Assembly (NCBI GenBank): GCA_018266845.1
Contig: JAFDZO010000011.1
Coordinates: forward strand, 124,001 to 188,000
Direction: 5' to 3'
From: Bacteroidota bacterium
GTDB lineage: Bacteria > Bacteroidota > Ignavibacteria > Tepidaquicellales > Tepidaquicellaceae
Length of the DNA: 64,000 nucleotides
This document shows, piece by piece, positions 44,598-52,919 of this stretch; position 1 is the stretch's first letter, and every line of letters begins with the position of its first letter. Below the pieces are notes generated by a model. The model saw only the letters and a program-made list of their open reading frames with translations, ran no database searches and was not told the origin of the DNA. The position numbers and the translations under genes were made by a program.

Positions 44598-46121
44598 TTA
44601 CTTTATGAGAGTCATCTTTCTTATTGAAGTAAATCCGTTAGCGCTCAGCCTGTAAAAATACATTCCCGAAGTAAGAGTAGAGGCATTGAAATTAACCGAG
44701 TAATATCCCGCCATTTTATATTCCTGCAGCAGGCTGTTTACTTCCTTTCCAAGCATATCATATATTTTTAATGACACAAATACATCCTTTGGAAGTGAAA
44801 AGTTTATCGTTGTTGAGGGATTGAATGGGTTTGGGTAATTTTGCTCAAGAGTAAATTTTTCCGGCGCGCCGACCGAAACATCACCGCTTAAATTATGATA
44901 TTCGTAGTTTCCATTAAAATCAACTTGCTTCAGGCGATACTGATATATACCGCTTTGTAAAGCATTATCTAAATAGGTATAACTATTAGTATTACTTGAC
45001 GTTCCGCTGCCTTTTACGAAAGCAATTTTTTGCCAATCCGAATTTGATTTTCTTTCAATTTCAAAACCTGAATTATTCTGCTCTGCTGACGTGCTCCACT
45101 TTAGCGCAACGTTATTCGCATTTACGGCAGAAACAAAGCTCGTTAGGTTCACCGGCAGCAAAGCATCATTCATAGCAAAATAAGAGATAACAGGTATATG
45201 GTCTGAAGCATAATGAATTCCATCAGCTACAGCGGCAGAAACCGCAGTATTTGGCAGCATGTTAATTGAATCATTCAAATGATTTCCGTCGTTTCCGTAA
45301 GCAGTGTATTTAGCTCTAACCCAATAAAATTTTCCGGTTGTAGTATCTGTGCATGCTTTTGAAGGCATAATAAGATCGAACCTGTCATCCATTCCGCCTG
45401 TTGCTCCTCCTCCAAAAGAGCGCACACGCGGAGACTGAGTAAAGTAAGCCGAGTATCCCGAAACCCCTGACCAGTTACCCGTCATCCCGTTTATCTGATC
45501 AAAAAACTGTCCCTCATTCCCGCCGGCTGCAAGGAGTTTAGTGTATGCTGTTTCAGTTGCGCCATAAAAATTGAAATCTCCCATCACCATAAAAAATTTG
45601 CCGGAAGGCAGAGCATTTGTAACCCGCCTGAGGGAATCCACTTCCCTTCCGCGCTGCGCCTCATTAGTTGCGCCGGAACTTGCCTTCAGATGCACACTGT
45701 AAAACCTGACAGTATCTTGAATAAAGGGAACATACATTTTAAATTCGGCAATATTGCGAAGCTCGGTGCCGATTATTGTTTGAGAAATAAAGGAAGCTTT
45801 GGATTTTTTGAAAAAAAGCAGGTTATCCGAATCCGGTCCGTCTATAAATGTGCACGTATCATATACTCCGGGCGCAAATGACTGAAACACCTGATTGAAC
45901 AGGACTTTATTGGCAGTTGTTCCAGTGATTTCCTGACATACGAATATATCCGGCGATGCAGAACGAATCACCGTTCTGTAGTATTGAACACGGGAGGTAT
46001 CGGTACCGGAAAAGTTTAATATGTTCCAATTCATTACTTTCAGCGTATCGAACGCAGCAAATCCTTGATTACTGAACAAAAATAAAGGGAGAATGAATAT
46101 TAATAGCTTAAGTTTTTTCAT
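44598..46121 (-). CDS. Secreted endonuclease/exonuclease/phosphatase-family protein with T9SS tail
   Basis: 507 residues. A signal peptide (cleavage near residue 23) is followed by an EEP-fold catalytic domain (about 26-320) with M-N-W-N-I-L-N-F, C-Q-E-I, S-V-H-L-K-A, G-D-F-N-F and A-S-D-H-I-P-V, the metal and base residues of the family. A fibronectin-III-like domain (about 322-415) and a type A T9SS sorting domain (L-E-Q-N-Y-P-N-P-F-N-P...M-T-L-I-K) follow. It is probably a surface or extracellular nuclease or phosphatase. Paralogue of 46402-47655. Confidence 0.88.
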   Translation of the reverse strand: MKKLKLLIFILPLFLFSNQGFAAFDTLKVMNWNILNFSGTDTSRVQYYRTVIRSASPDIFVCQEITGTTANKVLFNQVFQSFAPGVYDTCTFIDGPDSDNLLFFKKSKASFISQTIIGTELRNIAEFKMYVPFIQDTVRFYSVHLKASSGATNEAQRGREVDSLRRVTNALPSGKFFMVMGDFNFYGATETAYTKLLAAGGNEGQFFDQINGMTGNWSGVSGYSAYFTQSPRVRSFGGGATGGMDDRFDLIMPSKACTDTTTGKFYWVRAKYTAYGNDGNHLNDSINMLPNTAVSAAVADGIHYASDHIPVISYFAMNDALLPVNLTSFVSAVNANNVALKWSTSAEQNNSGFEIERKSNSDWQKIAFVKGSGTSSNTNSYTYLDNALQSGIYQYRLKQVDFNGNYEYHNLSGDVSVGAPEKFTLEQNYPNPFNPSTTINFSLPKDVFVSLKIYDMLGKEVNSLLQEYKMAGYYSVNFNASTLTSGMYFYRLSANGFTSIRKMTLIK

Positions 46122-46401
46122 TAATACTTTTTCAATTTTATGCTAAAATCGCTTAAATATAAGGATTTTTTAGCTTTTTTTCAGCGAAAATATTAGAACT
46201 GCCTTTGAAGATAAATCAAGCAAAGCTCTATTTTCCTATAAAAACAAATTAACCAAAAGGGGGACGAATAGCTGTAAAGTGAGCTGTACCTGCCGGAAAA
46301 CCAAGCACAACAAGTGTTTGTATTGCGCGTATTTCGTTATTCGTTAGCTGTAATTCAGCATAAAAGTGAACAACAAGCAACGAATAACGAGCAACGACAA
46401 G
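46122..46401. other. Gap between the two EEP genes
   Basis: No gene is seen. A dyad CGTTATTCGTT / AACGAATAACG with a loop of about 36 bases lies just before 46402; it lacks a T-run, so terminator function is doubtful. Similar GAATAACG-type strings recur near 57160. Confidence 0.4.
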
Positions 46402-47655
46402 CTATTTGAGAAGTATCATCTTCTTCATTGCCGTATAATTTCCGGCTGTAAAACGATAAATATATGTGCCTGAAGGCAAAGCAGAAGCATCTATTGTAAC
46501 TGCAAAATTTCCCGCCGGCTTTTGTTCGTTTACCGGAGAAAGCACTTCCCTTCCCGTCAAGTCATACACTTTGAGTGTTACGTAAGCAGAAACGGGCAAG
46601 CCGAATCCAATTGTTGTAACGGGATTGAACGGATTCGGAAAATTCTGCGATAAACTGAATCCGCTTGGAATTTCATTTCCGGCAGCGATTATTCCGCTCG
46701 TTCCGGTCAGAACATATTTTGCGATTACAGGGCAGTGGTCGGAAGCATAATGTATTCCGTTAACCACATCTACAGGAGCAGCAGTGTTGGGCTGCTTATT
46801 AATTGAATCGTTAAAATGATTGCCGTCGTTGCCATACGTAAAGTATTTAGTAGTTGAATATGAAAAGAAAAATTTGCTTCCGGCATTGCTGATTGCTTTC
46901 GAGTGCAATAGCATATCAAAGCGGTCGTCCATTCCGCCCGTTGCGCCTCCTCCAAAAGAACGCACGCGCGGAGACTGCGTATGATAAAAAGCATAAGCGG
47001 CTACTCCGTTCCAGTTCCCTGTCATGTTTGGAATCGGATCAAAAAACTGTCCCTCACCTGTTGTAACAGCAAGCAGCTTTTGGTAAGCGGCTTCATTTGC
47101 CGAGTAAATGTTAAAATCGCCCGCAAGTATAAAAAATTTATTTAATGGAAGCTGGTTTGTATAGTAACGCAATGTGTCCACTTCTTTTCCTCTGAGGATT
47201 TCATTTGCGCTGCCTGAACTTGCTTTTAGATGGCATGAAAAAAATCTTACCGTATCCTGTATGAAAGGCATATACATTTTGAACTCGGAAATATCTCTGA
47301 GAGCAGTCCTAATCGGCGTATTTGAAATAAATTTCGCCTTGGATTTTTTGTAGAATAAAAGGTTGCCTGTATCGGGTCCCATATTAAATACAACCGTATC
47401 ATAAACCCCCGGAGCGAATGACTGAAAAACCTGATTATACAAAACTCCGTTAGCAGCGGGACCGCTTATTTCCTGACAGATAAAAATATCGGGATTTGCA
47501 TTTGAAATAACCGTTCTGTAATACTGAACTCTGGATGTGTCCGTTCCTGCGAAGTTGAGGAGGTTCCAGTTCATTACACGAAGCGTATCGGTGGCTGCAA
47601 ATGACTGTATGGTGAATACAAATAAAAAAAATATTGCGAGGTTTAGTTTTTTCAT
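46402..47655 (-). CDS. Secreted EEP-family nuclease/phosphatase with T9SS tail, paralogue
   Basis: 417 residues: signal peptide, EEP domain with M-N-W-N-L-L-N-F, I-C-Q-E-I, C-H-L-K-A, G-D-F-N-I and A-S-D-H-C-P-V, then directly a T9SS sorting domain (L-S-Q-N-F-P-N-P-F-N-P...M-I-L-L-K). It lacks the fibronectin-like module of 44598-46121, so domain loss or gain followed the tandem duplication. The nucleic-acid scavenging role is inferred. Confidence 0.88.
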   Translation of the reverse strand: MKKLNLAIFFLFVFTIQSFAATDTLRVMNWNLLNFAGTDTSRVQYYRTVISNANPDIFICQEISGPAANGVLYNQVFQSFAPGVYDTVVFNMGPDTGNLLFYKKSKAKFISNTPIRTALRDISEFKMYMPFIQDTVRFFSCHLKASSGSANEILRGKEVDTLRYYTNQLPLNKFFILAGDFNIYSANEAAYQKLLAVTTGEGQFFDPIPNMTGNWNGVAAYAFYHTQSPRVRSFGGGATGGMDDRFDMLLHSKAISNAGSKFFFSYSTTKYFTYGNDGNHFNDSINKQPNTAAPVDVVNGIHYASDHCPVIAKYVLTGTSGIIAAGNEIPSGFSLSQNFPNPFNPVTTIGFGLPVSAYVTLKVYDLTGREVLSPVNEQKPAGNFAVTIDASALPSGTYIYRFTAGNYTAMKKMILLK

Positions 47656-47762
47656 ATCTTACTGCCGAAATCTCATCGGACTTTGTTTAATAATGGACAA
47701 AGAATATAAGTGATTGCGTAAAAAAATGCAGTGGGAATTGTGAGGATATTGGAATACATCTT

Positions 47763-47977
47763 ATCACACGACAAAAAAATTTTCAAATCTAAAATGATAT
47801 TAAAAACGCTTAATTTTAAAAGATTCCATAGAAACACCCCTCATCCCGCTAAAGCGGGATTCTCCCCTCAAGGGGAGAATTTATTCCTCCATCGAGGGAG
47901 GTGCCGAGCAAAGCGAGGCGGAGGGTGTTAAAAAATAGTCATTTCGCACTTTCTTGAGCTATTTTTTGTCGTGTGAT
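47763..47977. mobile_element. MITE-like element with CACACGAC terminal inverted repeats
   Basis: Left end ATCACACGACAAAAAAAT and right end ATTTTTTGTCGTGTGAT are complementary over 17 bases. Inside is a second long inverted structure that begins AACACCCCTCATCCCGC and ends GGCGGAGGGTGTT, enclosing several small hairpins. No protein is supported, although an open frame crosses it. The rest of 47656-48010 holds nothing else that I recognise. Confidence 0.65.
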
Positions 47978-48010
47978 GTATGAGCACATATTTGACAGGC
48001 TGCGAAAAAT

Positions 48011-48934
48011 TTATTTATTGTAACGCCAAATCATGAGTACTGCTAAAATAATAATACAGGCTATTATCATTGCTGAAATAAGAAATTTTGAATTTTCGTT
48101 TTCTGCAATTTCTGATTTTTTGATTTTACTTTGCAAAAGTTTAAACTCAGCATTATAATAATCTTCTTCATTCTCTTTATAATATTCGATTATTTCATCT
48201 AACAAATTTTTATCGGATTCTTTTATTTCCTTCAGTTCATCGAATGTTAGCCTTCTTTTTTTTACTTTAATATCATTCCAAAATTCCTGAATTAAAAGTT
48301 TATCAAGTGAAGAACTGTACTCCACGTACATTGCGCCATATTTTTTTAATTCCCCTTTATCAAAATATTGAAACCGCATATTGTGAAATTCGCCGGTTTC
48401 ATTGCCGGGGAAATATGCATCATACAAAAATTTTACAAGCAGCTGCAGCACGATAACATCCTGCCTCTTATTAAAATATGATTCAAGAATTGAAACAAGA
48501 ATGCTATAGTTATTTACATACATCTTATTATTAAAAATCTGGTCCTCGAGCCTATTTCTTGCAAAAACAAATTTGACAGCATTGGGAATAACGTAATCAA
48601 CTGCTTCCGTTTCACTGTCATAGTAGGTTCTATAATACAGACTTTTTACTGAATTAACTATTAGCATCTTATATTTTTCATCAGCCAGTAAAGATTCATC
48701 TGAATAAAAAATAAAGTTTTTAAAATACGAAGATATATCTCTCAATTCGGAAGTATTAATGTATCTGTATGACAAATTTTTCACCGCAAGACAAAGCCCT
48801 TTATATAGCCAGGCAATGGGGTTATTTTTCTCAAACTGAAAAATTTCGGCGCAAACACCTAAACAAGCTCCATAATTTTCATCTTCATAAAACCTCGATA
48901 GTTTTTCCTCTAATGACGTAACAAATGAACTCAT
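48011..48934 (-). CDS. Tail-anchored helical protein, function unknown
   Basis: 307 residues. The long N-terminal part is helical and charged with a TPR-like beginning (L-S-R-F-Y-E-D-E-N-Y-G-A-C-L-G-V-C), and a single helix at about 284-303 ends in W-R-Y-N-K, the layout of a tail-anchored membrane protein. No family was recognised. It is monocistronic and divergent from the Crp gene. Confidence 0.65.
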   Translation of the reverse strand: MSSFVTSLEEKLSRFYEDENYGACLGVCAEIFQFEKNNPIAWLYKGLCLAVKNLSYRYINTSELRDISSYFKNFIFYSDESLLADEKYKMLIVNSVKSLYYRTYYDSETEAVDYVIPNAVKFVFARNRLEDQIFNNKMYVNNYSILVSILESYFNKRQDVIVLQLLVKFLYDAYFPGNETGEFHNMRFQYFDKGELKKYGAMYVEYSSSLDKLLIQEFWNDIKVKKRRLTFDELKEIKESDKNLLDEIIEYYKENEEDYYNAEFKLLQSKIKKSEIAENENSKFLISAMIIACIIILAVLMIWRYNK

Positions 48935-49096
48935 TTTTTAAATTTTAAAGCAAAGTTTTAAAGTTAGTTTAAAATAATTTATATGCAATAAACACAAAAG
49001 GAATTTATATATTATCTTAACTATGATAACTCTTTTGGCACATAATTTTACCTGAGAATACATATTTTTTTAAAAATGTATTTCCTATTTTTCCCA

Positions 49097-49744
49097 ATGC
49101 AAAACGATACTACTGCGCTGCACGAAGCATACTCATCCATCTTCGAGCCAGAGCTATTAAGGGAAATTGAAGAGAAGGCGATTGTCTTCAATGCTCCCGC
49201 CGGACAGACATTAATGAATATGGGACAGCCCGTAAATGCCGTTCCAATGGTGCTTAAAGGCGCTGCTAAGGTGTGCCGCATAAATGATGACGGACAGGAA
49301 TTTCTTCTATACTACGTAAAAAAAGGCGAGGGCTGCGCAATTGCATTTGCATGCGGAATGATGGAGCATGAAAGCCCCATAAAAAGCACCGCTGAAGACG
49401 ATATTACGATTTTATTTGTTTCAGTAAATCAGATGTATGAGTGGATGGCAAAATATCCCTCATGGAAAAAATTTGTAATGGATACGATGGTTACGGAATT
49501 TATTGACATGATTAAAAACATAGATAACATTGCATTCAAAAAATTAGACGATAGAATTGTAAATCATTTAATAGATAAATCAAAAATATCCGGCTCTTCC
49601 CTTTTAAATATTTCTCACCAGCAAATAGCCGATGAGCTTGGCACAAACCGGGTCGTAATCTCCCGCTTATTAAAAAAACTTGAAAAGGAAAAGAAACTGC
49701 TTCTTTTCCGTAATCAGATAAAATTGCTTAATGAACTTAAGTAA
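49097..49744 (+). CDS. Crp/Fnr-family transcriptional regulator
   Basis: 215 residues from the second ATG (49097); the ATG at 49076 adds seven hydrophobic residues that are less likely. The cyclic-nucleotide-binding-like domain has A-P-A-G-Q-T-L-M and a loop with two cysteines G-C-A-I-A-F-A-C-G; the C-terminal winged helix has I-A-D-E-L-G-T-N-R-V-V-I-S-R. Without the four Fnr cysteines near the N-terminus, the ligand is unclear. A TGTAA-N6-TTACA site lies between it and the next gene. Confidence 0.9.
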   Translation: MQNDTTALHEAYSSIFEPELLREIEEKAIVFNAPAGQTLMNMGQPVNAVPMVLKGAAKVCRINDDGQEFLLYYVKKGEGCAIAFACGMMEHESPIKSTAEDDITILFVSVNQMYEWMAKYPSWKKFVMDTMVTEFIDMIKNIDNIAFKKLDDRIVNHLIDKSKISGSSLLNISHQQIADELGTNRVVISRLLKKLEKEKKLLLFRNQIKLLNELK

Positions 49745-49792
49745 TATTCTTTGCTAAGCTGGAGCCTCGTAAAGAGTTCCTCTTTTATGTGC

Positions 49793-49870
49793 GTTACAAC
49801 GCGGGAGCGTTGTAACTAGTTTCCATGTCGCTTTTCCAAATTTTACGTTACAACGCGGGAGCGTTGTTAC
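49793..49870. repeat. Two copies of a GTTACAACGCGGGAGCGTTGT palindrome
   Basis: 24-base palindromes at 49793-49816 and 49847-49870 differ at one arm base and have arms built around ACAACGC/GCGTTGT with a GGGA centre. They fill the gap between the Crp and methyltransferase genes and belong to the same style of short hairpins as those near 9000 and 2300. Confidence 0.75.
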
Positions 49871-49882
49871 GATAAAACGAAT

Positions 49883-49898
49883 TGTAACATTTATTACA
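49883..49898. promoter_or_regulatory. Candidate Crp/Fnr operator
   Basis: TGTAACATTTATTACA is a perfect TGTAA-N6-TTACA dyad. A second dyad, ATTACA-N6-TGTAAT, overlaps it (49893-49910). A Bacteroidota-like minus-7 element TATTTTTG lies at 49942-49949, so the first site would centre near -65 of the methyltransferase promoter. Assignment is inferred from pattern and the adjacent regulator. Confidence 0.4.
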
Positions 49899-49980
49899 CA
49901 CTTATGTAATAATGTTACCGATTTTTTCGTGCTCTCTTTCCTATTTTTGTATATCAAAAAAATTAAGTGATAATTCTAAA

Positions 49981-50826
49981 ATGGAAAAAGAACTCATCGA
50001 AATCCGCGAACAACAAAAAACATCGTGGAATAAATTTTCACCGGGATGGAAAAAATGGGATGATTTATTTATGGAACATCTTAAACCTATGGGTGAAGAA
50101 ATAATTAATCAGCTTGACCTTAAAGACTCTGATATTGTGCTCGATATTGCAGCAGGCACAGGCGAACCGGGGCTGACAATTGCTTCAAAAGTGAAAAGCG
50201 GAAAAGTAATAATCACCGACCTCGCCGACGATATGCTTGTTATCGCTCACGAGAATGCAAAAAAGAAAAAAATCAATAATGTCGAGTTCAATGCCTGCTG
50301 TGTGTGCGAGCTTCCGTTTGAAGATAATACCTTCGATGCAATAAGCTGCCGTTTGGGATTTATGTTCTTCCCTGATATGAAACTTGCAGTAAAAGAAATG
50401 ACACGGGTTCTGAAACCGGGAGGAAAAATTTCAACCTCAGTATGGCTTGGTCCCGAAAAAAATTTCTGGGTAACGGCAATGATGGGAACGATTAATAATA
50501 ATATGCAGCTTCCCTCTCCGCCTGCGGGCGCGCCGGGAATGTTCCGCTGCGCAGGTAATGATTTTATGACCGGACTTTTTGCTGAAGCGGGGCTGAAAAA
50601 TATTTATCACTCGGAAGTTACCGGCAAGCTGAACTGCGGAGATGCAGATACATACTGGACGATGATGACTGAGCTTGCGGCTCCCGTAGTAGCTGCATTA
50701 AGCGGTGCGGATGATTCAACCAAAGAAAAAATAAAGTATGAAGTTTTTGAAACTGTAAACAAAAAATTTCCTGACGGAAGTATTGTGATAGATTCGGGTT
50801 CTCTTGTAATCTGCGGAGAGAAGTAA
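49981..50826 (+). CDS. Class I SAM-dependent methyltransferase (UbiE-like)
   Basis: 281 residues from the ATG at 49981-49983; the open frame extends to 49912, but that extension crosses promoter-like DNA. Motif I is V-L-D-I-A-A-G-T-G-E-P-G, followed by I-T-D-L-A-D-D-M and L-P-F-E-D-N-T-F-D-A-I-S-C-R-L-G, then R-V-L-K-P-G-G. The UbiE/COQ5-like layout is clear; the methyl acceptor is unknown. It is downstream of the Crp-family gene and may be its target. Confidence 0.88.
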   Translation: MEKELIEIREQQKTSWNKFSPGWKKWDDLFMEHLKPMGEEIINQLDLKDSDIVLDIAAGTGEPGLTIASKVKSGKVIITDLADDMLVIAHENAKKKKINNVEFNACCVCELPFEDNTFDAISCRLGFMFFPDMKLAVKEMTRVLKPGGKISTSVWLGPEKNFWVTAMMGTINNNMQLPSPPAGAPGMFRCAGNDFMTGLFAEAGLKNIYHSEVTGKLNCGDADTYWTMMTELAAPVVAALSGADDSTKEKIKYEVFETVNKKFPDGSIVIDSGSLVICGEK

Positions 50827-50840
50827 ATTTTTTAGGGGGC

Positions 50841-50887
50841 AGTATTCCCGGCTGTTACAGGTTCAGCCGGGAATACTTATTTTTTAA
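50841..50887 (+). terminator. Terminator of the methyltransferase gene
   Basis: A 14-bp perfect stem, AGTATTCCCGGCTG (50841-50854) and CAGCCGGGAATACT (50864-50877), then a T-run. It lies 14 bp after the stop codon. Confidence 0.9.
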
Positions 50888-51066
50888 CTTACACTAAATA
50901 ATGTTTTACATTTTAATTCTGCTGCCATTTGTTTCAGCAAAAAAACACTCAATCGTATATAAAAGATTCTTTGTTAAATTTTCCAATGCTAAAGGCAAAC
51001 TTTGCGGTGAAAAAAACGGCAGCACATTCGTAAAGTAAACTGCAAAAAAATTCATTTGGATGTTTC

Positions 51067-51340
51067 ACCACACGACAAAAAAATATTTCATACTTGTAAA
51101 TATTTATTTAACCGCAAAGAACGCAAAATATGACTACAAAGTTCGCAAAGTTCTTAAAAACAAACTCAAAATATAATTTCTCAAACTCGAAATTGTTCAA
51201 CCAAAACAGACATTAAAGCGCAGTCAGTTTTATGTTTGAGATATTTAGGAAAAATATTTTATTTTTTTTGTGTGCTTTGCCAAAAACTTTGCATCTTTGC
51301 GGTTAAATTTAGTTTTTAAGAAAAATATTTATCGTGTGAT
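51067..51340. mobile_element. Nested pair of MITE-like elements
   Basis: Outer ends ACCACACGACAAAAAAATATTT (left) and an inverted AAATATTTATCGTGTGAT (right) match the CACACGAC family of 47763-47977. Inside, a second dyad has ends TTTAACCGCAAAGA (51107-51120) and TCTTTGCGGTTAAA (51294-51307). So one element appears to have inserted into another. No gene is supported in 50888-51572; the remainder is AT-rich and promoter-like. Confidence 0.65.
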
Positions 51341-51572
51341 GAGTTTCGATATACTCTCCACCTTTCTACATTTATTTTTATCTCTTGTTTCGTGAGTTTT
51401 GTATATATAAAAATGTAATCGGCACAATGTTTGCATGGTTATGTATATGAAAAATTTCTCTAAACGCTAAAAAGTACTATTTTTTGAAATTCATCCGTAT
51501 TACCCTGCTTAGATTTATAGCCGGATGACTATCACATAGTAGTATTTCTATTATCAAAATTTTTTTTCCCCT

Positions 51573-52790
51573 ATGAAAAAACTCATTACTGCTCTGTTAT
51601 TTTTTTCTTTTTGTTTCCCTATTTATGCTCAATGGGAACGCCCTTATTATGATATTTTTGCAGTCTGCTTACTGATAAAAGACGGAAATATTTATGCCGG
51701 CAAGAATGGTGTCTCGCGCACGACTGATGGCGGGCAATCATGGAATCTCTTCAATAATGGACTGCCTAATGTTGCCAACCGCTTTCAGGTAAACAGGATG
51801 TATAATTTTAATGGAATAATATATGCGGGTCTTGATACGATGGGTGTTTATATATTACCCGATGGAGGTAATACGTGGAGTCAAAGAACTACAGGACTTC
51901 CTGCCAATGTAACTGTTAAATCCTTTGCAGGATATAGTACAGTTTTATTCGCAGGAACAGATAAGGGAGTCTTTAAATCCACGAACGGAGGAGGATTGTG
52001 GAATCTATCCGGTATGGCAGATACAATGGTTGTGGACTTAATCTTCCGCGATAATATTTTATTTGCTTCAAATTATTCAGCAGGCGTAAAAGTCTCCTCT
52101 GATTTGGGGCAGACATGGAAAAACGCCTCTAATGGAATGACCGGAACAAAGTGGGCATTTACTTTTACAAACACCCCAAACTATTTAGTTGCAGGTACTT
52201 CCGATGCGAAAATATACAGGACATCAAACAACGGCACAAACTGGGAACAATGTTATTCGCAAAGCCCAGCCAACAACGCTATTTACTCCTTAAAGTATGC
52301 GTTGAATAGACTAATTGCAGGAACTGCGCAAGGAATATTTTATTCATATAATCAGGGAGCCACTTGGCTGCCGATGAATGACGGATTCCCTCCTAATACC
52401 GAAATGCGTTCCGATGCAATTGTCATTTCAACAATAAAAGTTTTTGCTGCCCCTACCAACGGAGTTTACCAAAGACCGCTTTCACAGCTCACCTCAGTTA
52501 CTTCATCAACTGCGGAGTTAAGTAATTTTGAACTGAAGCAGAATTATCCTAATCCGTTCAATCCTAATACAGTTATCAGTTATAGGTTGTCAGTTGCCGG
52601 AGATGTATCGCTAAAAGTATATGATTTAGCCGGTAACGAAGTCGCAGCGCTTGTTAACGAAAAACAAAATGCAGGAAGTTATTCCGTAACGTTTGATGCA
52701 GGGAAATATAATCTATCGAGTGGAGTTTATTTTTATAAGCTTAAAACGGAAAATTTTTCTGATACGAAAAGTATGATTCTAGTAAAGTAA
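51573..52790 (+). CDS. Secreted BNR/sialidase-like beta-propeller with T9SS tail
   Basis: 405 residues: signal peptide (cleavage Y-A-Q near residue 21), several Asp-box-like repeats (S-x-T-D-G-G-Q-S-W, S-T-N-G-G-G-L-W, T-S-N-N-G-T-N-W-E) and a type A T9SS sorting domain from N-Y-P-N-P-F-N-P. Such propellers are often surface binding or structural proteins; no catalytic sialidase residues were identified. Its C-terminal coding region is almost identical in DNA to that of the next gene. Confidence 0.85.
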   Translation: MKKLITALLFFSFCFPIYAQWERPYYDIFAVCLLIKDGNIYAGKNGVSRTTDGGQSWNLFNNGLPNVANRFQVNRMYNFNGIIYAGLDTMGVYILPDGGNTWSQRTTGLPANVTVKSFAGYSTVLFAGTDKGVFKSTNGGGLWNLSGMADTMVVDLIFRDNILFASNYSAGVKVSSDLGQTWKNASNGMTGTKWAFTFTNTPNYLVAGTSDAKIYRTSNNGTNWEQCYSQSPANNAIYSLKYALNRLIAGTAQGIFYSYNQGATWLPMNDGFPPNTEMRSDAIVISTIKVFAAPTNGVYQRPLSQLTSVTSSTAELSNFELKQNYPNPFNPNTVISYRLSVAGDVSLKVYDLAGNEVAALVNEKQNAGSYSVTFDAGKYNLSSGVYFYKLKTENFSDTKSMILVK

Positions 52791-52814
52791 ACTGAATATA
52801 AAAGATGTTATTGT

Positions 52815-52850
52815 AAACCCCGAAAGCGCTGCTCCAGGGGTTTTGTATTT
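52815..52850 (+). terminator. Terminator after the first propeller gene
   Basis: Arms AAACCCC (52815-52821) and GGGGTTT (52837-52843) with a T-rich tail, 25 bp after the stop codon. Confidence 0.6.
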
Positions 52851-52919
52851 ATAGGATAACGCTTTTGAATTTTCATTTCATGTAAAAGAGCGTACTTTAA
52901 GGTAACTAATTCTCCTGCT

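Noticed and set aside
46320-46400. Terminator upstream of 46402
   Set aside because: The dyad has a 36-base loop and no T-run on either strand.
47731-47931. Plus-strand open frame of 66 codons
   Set aside because: It runs through the inverted-repeat element and encodes its hairpins, so it is not a credible protein.
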